DNA of 64,000 nt, from assembly GCA_018613055.1 (NCBI GenBank), contig JAGGQZ010000014.1, positions 116,963-180,962 on the forward strand, written 5' to 3'. The DNA is from Chryseobacterium sp. ISL-80 (GTDB lineage: Bacteria > Bacillota > Bacilli > Bacillales > Cytobacillaceae). Under the pieces are notes generated by a model. The model saw nothing but the letters and a program-made list of their open reading frames with translations. It had not been told where the DNA came from and did no database searches. Made by a program: the position numbers and the translations under genes. Positions 32,008 through 39,493 of the stretch are shown piece after piece. The first letter of the stretch is position 1. Every line of letters starts with the position of its first letter.

Positions 32008-32172
32008 CAAAAAAGAGACCATTCCAAAAACGAATAGCCTGTACTATTTCAATACATCCACTCTCAATAACGCTTACGAGGTTAGCTGACGGATTAGGAG
32101 TTGAGAGTCTCCTTCTACATGAATAGATTCACCCCAAAAATTGGTTCCCCCGCTCAAAAATGATTAAGCATA
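32008..32172 (-). ncRNA. c-di-AMP (ydaO/yuaA) riboswitch before ktrB-like gene
   Basis: Minus-strand blocks GCTTAATC, GAGCGGGGGAACCA, GGGGTGAATC, GACTCTCAACTCC and CAGCTAACCTCGTAAGCG match the aptamer (32060-32172). A terminator stem GGCTATTC with GGAATGGTC, then TCTTTTTT, follows at 32008-32040. It controls the KtrB-type gene starting at 31837. Confidence 0.9.
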
Positions 32173-32200
32173 TTATTTTCATCTTGTATTAAAATTACTC

Positions 32201-32434
32201 TTGACTCCTTTTCTTGTCAATACAACCGGATTACGCTCACCTAAGCAGATGGATGAGAGAGGAGTTTTACACGAAAAAGAGGTGGGGATCGAACGATTGC
32301 AGGTCCTGGTTGACGGATTAGCCCTTCATAACATGCTTTCTCCAGGAAAATACACAGAAGAAAAACTGACACGCATTTTGAAGACACATCCCAACGAAAT
32401 CTTAACAGCTCCGTTCTTGAACGAATTGGACTAA
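32201..32434 (+). pseudogene. C-terminal remnant of a TetR family regulator
   Basis: The open frame encodes 77 residues. From about residue 18 they read like the C-terminal ligand domain of TetR proteins of the BetI type (GIERLQVLVDGLALHNMLSPGKYTEEKLTRILKTH). There is no helix-turn-helix upstream, and no ribosome site at the first possible start. The preceding DNA is the back of the riboswitch region, so the 5' part was lost. A terminator follows, as for a former gene. Confidence 0.6.
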
Positions 32435-32440
32435 TGCACT

Positions 32441-32478
32441 AAAAGAGACAGAGAAAATGCCCTCTGTCTCTTTTAATT
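32441..32478. terminator. Terminator between the TetR remnant and the DUF3231 gene
   Basis: AAAAGAGACAGAG pairs with CTCTGTCTCTTTT around eight bases, with AATTTT after it. Confidence 0.8.
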
Positions 32479-32540
32479 TTATATTCAGAGACCTTGAATC
32501 AGCCCTATGTTCCATTAGATAAACGCGCTTAGTAACAACC

Positions 32541-33557
32541 CTACTCTTCCCCTTTAATCAACTTTTCCCGATCCACAAACATCGGAGGCTGTTCCAGCCA
32601 GCCTCTCTCAATGATCATCTGGGCTCCGTCTTCGGAATAGGCTAAAGCTCTTAGAATAAAACCGCTATACATCGCTCCAACATCCCTTCTCATGCTCAGG
32701 GATAAGGCGAATCCGTAAGCAGCAACGCCCAATTGAGAAAGGATTGCCACCACAAATAGCATCAGCTGGTCAGAGTATGGCGCATCGGTTGAATCACTGA
32801 CGATTGCATCCCAAGTCATCGAGTTGGGGACATTGCTTTCCATCAAAACATGATGGCTCTCCCTCAAGATTTTGTCGCAAAGCTGGACGCCTGAATAAAA
32901 ATAAGATTTCAAATCTGGATCCTGGGTTACCTGAGCAAAACCTAATAGTGTGGATTTTCCAAGCTCATTATGAAGGGAGGTCAAATAGAGATGATTCACC
33001 TCGTTCCCTAAAAGCGGCCGTTTTTTTCCGAACCAGCCTGTCAGGAAATATTGTTTATCCACAAAGTCTATCTTCTTGGGATAGTTCATGTATGGAGGTC
33101 GGATGTAAACCCCTTTCTTCTTCATCAGTGTGGTAATCTCGCGGTTAAGTTCCGTTGCCTGTTTGTGGAATTTTTCAAAAAGAGCACGGATATCATCCCT
33201 GGATGAAGTGGCAATGGCACTGGAATGGCTCGTCAAACCAAACTTGCTCATATGCTGCATGTACTCCATGTAAAAAACATCTGAAAAGAGCCGTGGAGCA
33301 GAGAGATTTACATGTTTTTCAACCGGAAACCCCTCTGGCCTAGGGATGCCCTCCTGTTTATAAATTTCACTAATGTCCTTCAAATGAGAGTCCGCTATTT
33401 CGATCGTGAACTCAAGAAGCGGTTTTACTTCCGGATCATCAACCATTTGAAGGAAGTGAGTCAAAATGCATTTGACGACACTGTCGTTTATATATGTATC
33501 CCATAAATTCGAGATCTCCGCACAGGTTAAATGAACCTTTGGATTTGGTTCTTCCAT
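32541..33557 (-). CDS. DUF3231 family protein (copy 1)
   Basis: A 338-residue protein made of two related ferritin-like helical halves, each opening with a similar segment (LTCAEISNLWDTYINDSVVKC and LLGNEVNHLYLTSLHNELGKS) and containing PRPEGFP or PNSMTWD. This is the DUF3231 family of spore-forming Bacillaceae. The function is unknown; the fold suggests a four-helix bundle without an obvious di-iron set. A paralogue is at 50122 on the other strand. GGAGGGG precedes the ATG. Confidence 0.82.
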   Translation of the reverse strand: MEEPNPKVHLTCAEISNLWDTYINDSVVKCILTHFLQMVDDPEVKPLLEFTIEIADSHLKDISEIYKQEGIPRPEGFPVEKHVNLSAPRLFSDVFYMEYMQHMSKFGLTSHSSAIATSSRDDIRALFEKFHKQATELNREITTLMKKKGVYIRPPYMNYPKKIDFVDKQYFLTGWFGKKRPLLGNEVNHLYLTSLHNELGKSTLLGFAQVTQDPDLKSYFYSGVQLCDKILRESHHVLMESNVPNSMTWDAIVSDSTDAPYSDQLMLFVVAILSQLGVAAYGFALSLSMRRDVGAMYSGFILRALAYSEDGAQMIIERGWLEQPPMFVDREKLIKGEE

Positions 33558-33737
33558 ACATACCCCTCCAGAAAAACAACAAGATGTTATCGATAGCTTT
33601 TCCTGTTCTATCCAAATAATGTATTAGAATTCTTAAGGTCCCTTTGTAAAAAGATTAAAACGTGTAAACAAGTTTCACAAATGCCTATTTCCTATAAACT
33701 AAACTGTAGATTTTATTGCAATCGGGGAGTGAAAAAA

Positions 33738-34238
33738 ATGAATGAGGAACTTCAAAGCTTGTTTAATGATTTGATTCAACTGGAGCATGTTTCTTCAACC
33801 TTATACCTCGCGATGTCCGCTGCCATGGCCAGGCAGAATTATACTGGGATCGCCCATTGGTTGAGGCTCCAATCTGAAGAAGAGAGAACCCATATGCTGA
33901 CCTTAGTTGATTTTGTGGTGGACCGGGATGGTACTGTCCAAATCAACAGCATCCCTGCCCAACCTACTGACTTCGGCACTCCGCTTGAGACCTTTCAAAA
34001 GGTATTGAGCCATGAACAATTTGTTACCAATACTTACCGCCAGGCCTATAACTATGTGAATCCAATTGACCCTCAGGCTGCTTTGATCGTCCAGGATCTT
34101 TTACGCGAACAAATAGATGAAGAAGCACAGGCCAAAACAATCATTGACCGCTTAAAACTTGCTGGAAATAACCCTTCCGCGATTTTACTGATTGATCAAG
34201 AATTGGGGGCAAGAGCCGCTGCCCCGGCAGCAGGCTGA
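33738..34238 (+). CDS. Ferritin-like iron storage protein (FtnA type)
   Basis: A 166-residue non-heme ferritin. Metal ligands are visible in LFNDLIQLEHVSS (Glu, His), SEEERTHM (ExxH) and REQIDEEAQ. It should oxidise Fe(II) and store it in a 24-subunit shell in the cytoplasm. The ATG at 33738 follows GGGGAGTG; the open frame upstream has no ribosome site. It diverges from the DUF3231 gene. The C-terminal AARAAAPAAG tail is short and Ala/Pro-rich. Confidence 0.85.
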   Translation: MNEELQSLFNDLIQLEHVSSTLYLAMSAAMARQNYTGIAHWLRLQSEEERTHMLTLVDFVVDRDGTVQINSIPAQPTDFGTPLETFQKVLSHEQFVTNTYRQAYNYVNPIDPQAALIVQDLLREQIDEEAQAKTIIDRLKLAGNNPSAILLIDQELGARAAAPAAG

Positions 34239-34260
34239 CTGCTGACCTAAACAGGTACTT

Positions 34261-34297
34261 CCAAGGGGACGGACATGGGGTTCGTCCTTTTGGCTAA
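34261..34297. repeat. Degenerate dispersed hairpin after the ferritin gene
   Basis: GGGGACGGACATGG and GTTCGTCCTTTT form an imperfect stem related to the GGGACGG hairpins; it may end ferritin transcription. Confidence 0.4.
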
Positions 34298-34447
34298 AAA
34301 CAAAAAAGAGACAAGCTTGATCGCTCATCTCAAAATATCTTCTCCCCCGGATGTGATTTCTCCGCTCTTAATCAAACGTTTGATTAAATGCCTGTCAGCC
34401 TTAGAGGGACGTGGTTTTTTCATATGGTGGACGGTAAATCTAGCCGA

Positions 34448-36391
34448 TCAGTCCGCACCAGCCCCGCCTCCATCGCTGCCGCCTCCGCTATCTCCCCCGC
34501 CTGAATACCCGCCGCTGTCCCCAGACACAGATGATGAAGAACTGCTTCCTGGAGGGATGCTCCATTTCCATGTATTTGTAAGGAATTCCACCGGTTCCTG
34601 TCCTGATGCAACCAGATAGGTTAAAGGTGCTGCCGCTCGATCATCATGGATGTATTCTTCTTTTGATATTCTGGATTTTCGTGATGGCTTCAATAAAAGA
34701 GTTCGAATTGTCCATTGATCCGATTGGCCGGCCATTTTATCATGGAATCGTCCGCTCTTGATCTGTTTGATAAAAGATTGTATTTCTGACTGTACGACGC
34801 TTGCTTCTTCTGATAAGGTCATTCTTGGCGTCACCAAGTATAGCAATCCTGAAAGGACAACCGTCACGATCAGTACCGTGAGTATATCCGTATCATAAAG
34901 CATTAACCCTGCAATGAAAGATACCAGGTAAAATAGCAGGATGAATAATCTCCGCGCAGGCTTGAGCCATCCTCTGGTCAACAGGAAGCCTGCAAAGACT
35001 GAATAGATCACGATCGCTGTTGTTGAAAGCGAGTCCAGGTAATAGGCATAGATTACCGCTAAAAAGTTGATCAGCATAAGGCCTCTTCCGGCCAGACCAA
35101 TCATTTTATCACTCATCATGCCTGCTTCCTTCATCTCATTCACCACACAGGCAAACCATTGCTTCTCATACTCCTTAAACAGTTTATATTTTGAATGGAA
35201 ATTGTGCAGATGCTGTGGATTATTCCTCAGCTGGCTTGACGCCCCTGCTACATCACTCATGAAGAAAACCGGACTTCCGTTTTTCGATTTTCTTCTGAAC
35301 AGCCAGGATACCAACTTTTGCTCACAGGTCGATAAGCTGGTTTCAGAGGCTGTTAATGTAAAATAGAGCGATTGGTCAGCGGAGGATTCATCTTTCAGGA
35401 ATCTCCCGGCATTCTGTTCCGTTCTGACCGTTGCCTTCCCTTTTTCAACAAGTGAATAGACGCCTGCAAGAAAAGCGTATGGATTCTGCTTCCCTCGCCG
35501 GTGAATCATGTACAGGGTAAGCGGATCGGTCCGCAAAAGTTCATCAGGACGATCAGCGGTCCTCAGCTTCCTCAGGAAACGCGTGAAAAATACAGCCATC
35601 ACCACGAATGCCAGAAGAGCGGCAAATCCAGTCAACACATTCCTCAGCATGTTTAGCTGCTTTTTCAAGGCAGCATTCTTGTCAGCCAATTTTTCTTCCT
35701 CTGCAATGGCTTCCTTTAACGACATCGGTGGCCTGGTCTTGGTTTGTTCCGACATCAAAGAAGATGGAAACAGCAGGCGAGTTTCCGTCAGCGAGTACAT
35801 TTGTGACACAGGTGTAGTAAAGCGGACAACCCACGGTCCTTTTTCCTCTACCTTGCCCTGCCGATCATGGAAAAAAGCCACATAGCTATTTGGCCGGATT
35901 TCCTCAGGAAAAACAAAGTCAATCGTCACTTTTGGCAAATCTTCATCATGGTTGGTATCTGTCCCAAAGAAAGGAACGGTTAGATCACTGTAGGATTCAT
36001 ACGACTTCACCGCGCCTTTTAATTCATAGATATAGAAAACGGATTTCTTTTCATCCTTCGCCGGCAGCACCGCATGATAAGTATTTTCTTCTTGTTCAAC
36101 CTCAAGCGGACGCAGGTCATCCATCTTCACATAGCCTAGCTCCACCTTAGGATTGACCAATTCATACGCTTCGAAAAGCTCAACACCCTTATGATTCTCC
36201 TTATGTACAGTCCGGTTGACGCGATCATACTCACCATCAAACTCATATGTAAAAATCTCATTCACAAGCAAATCACCATCAGGCTGAATCCAAGCCCTTA
36301 TCTTAACCTCCTCCATGGAATAAGACCGCGCAAACGCAGGCGGCGCAAGCGATAAAAGAAATACAAAAAGAATCATGACCTTTTTTAACAC
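34448..36391 (-). CDS. DUF2207 domain membrane protein
   Basis: A 647-residue protein: signal peptide (KKVMILFVFLLSLAPPAFA), an extracellular beta-rich DUF2207 domain (about 25-215; RAWIQPDGDLLVNEIFTYEF), a transmembrane helix (about 245-270), a cytoplasmic loop, and two or more further membrane helices (about 430-520). The C-terminus ends in a Gly/Ser-rich tail (GGGDSGGGSDGGGAGAD), common in this family. The start is GTG behind AAGGAG. Function is unknown for the family. Single gene. Confidence 0.85.
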   Translation of the reverse strand: MLKKVMILFVFLLSLAPPAFARSYSMEEVKIRAWIQPDGDLLVNEIFTYEFDGEYDRVNRTVHKENHKGVELFEAYELVNPKVELGYVKMDDLRPLEVEQEENTYHAVLPAKDEKKSVFYIYELKGAVKSYESYSDLTVPFFGTDTNHDEDLPKVTIDFVFPEEIRPNSYVAFFHDRQGKVEEKGPWVVRFTTPVSQMYSLTETRLLFPSSLMSEQTKTRPPMSLKEAIAEEEKLADKNAALKKQLNMLRNVLTGFAALLAFVVMAVFFTRFLRKLRTADRPDELLRTDPLTLYMIHRRGKQNPYAFLAGVYSLVEKGKATVRTEQNAGRFLKDESSADQSLYFTLTASETSLSTCEQKLVSWLFRRKSKNGSPVFFMSDVAGASSQLRNNPQHLHNFHSKYKLFKEYEKQWFACVVNEMKEAGMMSDKMIGLAGRGLMLINFLAVIYAYYLDSLSTTAIVIYSVFAGFLLTRGWLKPARRLFILLFYLVSFIAGLMLYDTDILTVLIVTVVLSGLLYLVTPRMTLSEEASVVQSEIQSFIKQIKSGRFHDKMAGQSDQWTIRTLLLKPSRKSRISKEEYIHDDRAAAPLTYLVASGQEPVEFLTNTWKWSIPPGSSSSSSVSGDSGGYSGGGDSGGGSDGGGAGAD

Positions 36392-36652
36392 TTTGACAAC
36401 TCCTTAGAAAATGTGATCATTTCTGTAATAGAATGATAGGAATATAGAATTACAGGTTTTAAAAGTAATCAACCATATAAATAAACATAGGAAAATTATA
36501 AATAACCAATCAATGTTTTTCAAAATTTTTCCACCCCATGAAACAGAGATGGTTCTTTTGTCCTATCATGAAATGAGGTTATGTCTCAAACATAATAAAG
36601 AAGCTAATCCAGATTAATTCAAGCGCAAAATAAAAAGCATCCCGAAGGATAC

Positions 36653-36871
36653 TCAAACATAGATTTTAAGCGGTTCAACGCTGATTTTTAAAACAACGGT
36701 CGATGGGTCATGGACCATATTTATTTTCTCCACCATATATTCTTTCTTGTTGATCGTTACCGTATTGCTCGCCCGAAGTGCTGCAATATAGTGCTCCCAG
36801 TGCTTTACATTGGCACTTAAAAGACATTTCTCTTTCAGATAATAATCCACCCTGTTAGGTACGCGGTTCAA
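36653..36871 (-). CDS. Small hypothetical protein (72 aa)
   Basis: A soluble 72-residue protein with a helical first half (VDYYLKEKCLLSANVKHWEHYIAALRAS) and a beta second half (VTINKKEYMVEKINMVHDPSTVVLKISVEPLKIYV). A TTG start follows GGGGGTGTAG. No family recognised. The gap on its downstream side (36392-36652) holds only AT-rich DNA with a degenerate hairpin near 36541. Confidence 0.6.
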   Translation of the reverse strand: MNRVPNRVDYYLKEKCLLSANVKHWEHYIAALRASNTVTINKKEYMVEKINMVHDPSTVVLKISVEPLKIYV

Positions 36872-37006
36872 CTCTACACCCCCTTTTGATAGAGTCTATG
36901 AACAACCGTTGTTAATCATGACAAGCTGTTTGCCTATGTTTTCGTTATTTAGAATGGTTAGATTGCGATATAATCGGATTAAGACACTGTTAAGAAAGGA
37001 AGTTGG

Positions 37007-37606
37007 ATGATGGCAATCCGTTACAAGTTAATTCCTGATGAGCAAATGGTTACCGTGAAAAATCTTTGCAATGAGTTGATGGCCTACCAAAAATCACTCG
37101 CCACTATACGTCCGGAGCTTTTTGATGGCATGAGCTTTGAAACCAGAATGGTTCCTTCGTTTAAAAACGCGAAGGCCAACCAGATCATTGCTGCGATGGA
37201 TGGTGATGAGATGGTCGGATACGTGTATAGCAATGTTTCCCCGAAAGAAGTTTATTCGAATGATTTCGCTACTTTTTTCGATATGGACTCAGTAAAAGGA
37301 ACTGAGGTCGGCTGCCTTTCACAATTTTATATTAAAGAAGGATATCGCAGCATGGGGATCGGGTCTGTCCTGTTTGAAAAATCAAAGAGCTGGCTGGATT
37401 CATTTAACGGCATTGACGACCAGTTCATCTATGTATCAAACGGGAATGATGCGGCTCTAAACTTTTACCAAAGTAAAGGCTTTAAAACAAGCCATCAGAT
37501 TCTCGATGGATTCATTACCGTTCTTCGGAATACAGAACAAAAAGCGCAAGCGCCTCGTTCAGCCCCGACAAGCGCTGGAGGGCTGACCAGTGAAGTCGTT
37601 CTTTGA
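37007..37606 (+). CDS. GNAT family N-acetyltransferase with altered C-terminus
   Basis: A GNAT acetyltransferase: EVGCLSQFYIKEGYRSMGIGSVLFEKSKSWL contains the acetyl-CoA pyrophosphate loop (R-x-x-G-x-G/S), and NGNDAALNFYQSKGF is the C-terminal motif B. The last ~20 codons lie inside a MITE-like repeat (37550-37785), so the tail (AQAPRSAPTSAGGLTSEVVL) is derived from that insertion. The acetyl-CoA fold ends before it, so the enzyme is probably active. GGAAGTTGG precedes the ATG pair. Substrate unknown. Confidence 0.82.
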   Translation: MMAIRYKLIPDEQMVTVKNLCNELMAYQKSLATIRPELFDGMSFETRMVPSFKNAKANQIIAAMDGDEMVGYVYSNVSPKEVYSNDFATFFDMDSVKGTEVGCLSQFYIKEGYRSMGIGSVLFEKSKSWLDSFNGIDDQFIYVSNGNDAALNFYQSKGFKTSHQILDGFITVLRNTEQKAQAPRSAPTSAGGLTSEVVL

Positions 37607-37785
37607 CTTCATTGGGCGGACCGAAACCGAAATGTGTAGCCGACTGCCCAGAAACGCAGAAACTGGAGACTCCGACAAAGAAGCGCTTTTTGCTTCTGCA
37701 GGCGGAGTTGAAGTTTCGGAGTTTCTAGGAGGCGAAACTAGACAAGCGACTCGAGGGGCTAGGCGCTGGAGCTGGATTAAGACAT
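37550..37785. repeat. MITE-like element with terminal inverted repeats
   Basis: The left end AGCGCCTCG..AGCCCC and right end GGGGCT..AGGCGCT are inverted, and internal CTCCGAC and CGGAG stretches also pair. GCGCAAGCGC at the border and CCCCGACAAGCGCTGGAG are typical of dispersed Bacillaceae elements. It carries no transposase. It overlaps the 3' end of the upstream GNAT gene. Confidence 0.65.
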
Positions 37786-37966
37786 CCACACTAGTCATCC
37801 TCACCTAATAGGTTTTTATAATTCCCTATACAAATAATGAAAAGATCCCTGATAAGGAGCTTTATTCGTGATTAGAGAATATGGATACAGTTCGACGGTT
37901 ATGCTGTCTTCAGGCTATGATATCTCTAATCCACTTACTTTTTTTGAAAAATTCTGGAGGTTCAAA

Positions 37967-38422
37967 ATGGAGATTAGAGTCGACGATTTAACAAGTCCTG
38001 AAGTGATCGCTTTAATTGGGGAGCATTTGCAAGGAATGACACTTCACTCCCCTCCCGAGAGCATCCACGCCCTCGGACTCGAGGCATTGAAAAAACCGGA
38101 GATCACGTTCTGGACGGTCTGGGATGGGAACCAGTTGATGGGCTGTGGTGCATTGAAGGAGCTGGATCCCCAGCATGGTGAATTGAAATCGATGAGAACG
38201 GCAGCTGCCCATCTTCGTAAAGGTGTCGCGCAGGCCATGCTTGAGCACATAATCTCTGAAGCCAAACGCCGTGGCTATAAAAAACTGAGCCTGGAAACAG
38301 GTTCAATGGAAGCGTTCGTACCCGCTAGAAAGCTTTATGAGAAATACGGCTTCGATTATTGCCCGCCTTTTGCAGATTATACCGAGGACCCGAATAGCTT
38401 ATTTATGACGAGAGAATTGTAA
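37967..38422 (+). CDS. ysnE: GNAT family N-acetyltransferase (YsnE-like)
   Basis: A 151-residue acetyltransferase. GMTLHSPPESIHALGLEALKKPEITFWTVW and MRTAAAHLRKGVAQAMLEHIISEAKRRGYKKLSLETGSMEAFVPARKLYEKYGF match Bacillus YsnE closely. Acetyl-CoA binding is in LRKGVAQAM. The ATG at 37967 follows GGAGGTTC; the frame is open for 33 more codons upstream without a good ribosome site. YsnE has been linked to indole-acetic acid formation in Bacillus, but the substrate is not known. Confidence 0.82.
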   Translation: MEIRVDDLTSPEVIALIGEHLQGMTLHSPPESIHALGLEALKKPEITFWTVWDGNQLMGCGALKELDPQHGELKSMRTAAAHLRKGVAQAMLEHIISEAKRRGYKKLSLETGSMEAFVPARKLYEKYGFDYCPPFADYTEDPNSLFMTREL

Positions 38423-38446
38423 TGTAAGGCGGAGGAAAATAACAAA

Positions 38447-38466
38447 GGGGCGGTTTCCCCGTCCCC
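38447..38466. repeat. GGGGCGG..CCGTCCCC hairpin
   Basis: A copy of the dispersed hairpin between the convergent ysnE-like gene and the small membrane gene at 38477. It may act as terminator for both. Confidence 0.65.
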
Positions 38467-38476
38467 ATGTCCCACC

Positions 38477-38656
38477 TTATCCGTTCAAATACAGGTATAC
38501 AATTAAAAAGATGATCAAACCAATCATAAAGACTGAGCCAAGACTTGCACTAAACACGACATAGACCTTTGTGTGGAGTATGACATGAACAATTAAAACG
38601 ATAAGCAAACCTAAAAGTAAATAGATGGTTAGTTGCAAATTCTTGTTTCTATTCAA
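38477..38656 (-). CDS. Small membrane protein with two spans (59 aa)
   Basis: AAGGTG lies before a TTG at 38656. The product has two hydrophobic segments (IYLLLGLLIVLIVHVIL and SVFMIGLIIFLIVYLYL) with a short linker (HTKVYVVFSASLG). Codon use and the ribosome site are normal for the window. No family recognised. Confidence 0.6.
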   Translation of the reverse strand: MNRNKNLQLTIYLLLGLLIVLIVHVILHTKVYVVFSASLGSVFMIGLIIFLIVYLYLNG

Positions 38657-38754
38657 ACGATCAGCACCTTATAGTTCCAATTTATCATCCAGCAGTAGTT
38701 GTCCATATATATATTTGACCGTGACAAATTTTATACCTATCGACACAAAAAAAA

Positions 38755-38785
38755 AGAAAGAACCGTTATCCCGTCCTTTCTAAAT
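38755..38785 (-). terminator. Terminator of the MEDS-domain gene
   Basis: On the minus strand AAAGGACGG pairs with CGGTTCTTT (with a G-U pair), followed by a long run of T. It belongs to the GGGACGG hairpin class. Confidence 0.65.
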
Positions 38786-38791
38786 TACTTC

Positions 38792-39382
38792 TTATTCGCT
38801 TTCTTCAAATGCTAGAACCTTTTCCAATTCACTATATTGTTCGGATGGGACAAGCTCATCCTCCATCAGAACATAAGGATGTGTTTCCATCAAGATTTTT
38901 TTGAGGTGATCTGGCATCTTTAGGCCTTCATAAGCGCAAATCAACGGGAAGTATAGTTGATTTACAGCTTCGTCCACTATTCTCTCAAAATCTTCAATAA
39001 TATTCAGCGGCTCTTTCATAGAAGCCCACTCGACATGTGCCCATGACCGAAAAGAAATTTTATTTTCCACATATGGCTGGACTGTTTTCTCAAAGTACTC
39101 CGTAATCGCAGGAGGATGATAACTTCCACTTGAATAATAAAAATCGAAGTTGTTGACCCAGTGAACCATTTCCATTTGGACCTCAGTTAACCGTTTTTCC
39201 AATTCTGTATGCAGGATTCTGTAGTTACGATCATTTTCAATCAGGATTACATAATCACCTGACAGAACGCCTTCTTCTATATATCTTACGGCCTGTTCTA
39301 TGTAATTCCCCATACCATCATATGAGTATAGTATATGAACATTCTTTTGGTCCTCTAACAACTGAGCCATTTTATATTTCAA
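38792..39382 (-). CDS. MEDS domain sensory protein
   Basis: A roughly 196-residue protein with the MEDS (DcmR-type sensory) fold: HILYSYDGMGNYIEQAVRYIEEGVLSGDYVILIEND, VHWVNNFDFYYSSGSYHPPAITEYFE and FRSWAHVEWASMKEPLNIIEDFERIVDEAV. In methylotrophs and archaea this domain senses small ligands; here there is no attached DNA-binding or kinase domain. The TTG at 39382 follows AAGGAG by seven bases; more upstream starts lack a ribosome site. Confidence 0.78.
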   Translation of the reverse strand: MKYKMAQLLEDQKNVHILYSYDGMGNYIEQAVRYIEEGVLSGDYVILIENDRNYRILHTELEKRLTEVQMEMVHWVNNFDFYYSSGSYHPPAITEYFEKTVQPYVENKISFRSWAHVEWASMKEPLNIIEDFERIVDEAVNQLYFPLICAYEGLKMPDHLKKILMETHPYVLMEDELVPSEQYSELEKVLAFEESE

Positions 39383-39464
39383 GTGACCACTCCTTTTTTG
39401 TATTGCTTTCATTCTACGCTTTATATTTGGAAAGTACTATTCGTTTTTTGCTAAACAAGAAAAA

Positions 39465-39483
39465 GGGACGGTTCTCCCGTCCC
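39465..39483. repeat. GGGACGG..CCGTCCC hairpin
   Basis: GGGACGG pairs with CCGTCCC around TTCTC. It lies directly after the stop of the sigma/anti-sigma fusion gene and probably terminates it. Confidence 0.7.
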
Positions 39484-39493
39484 ACAGTCCGAC

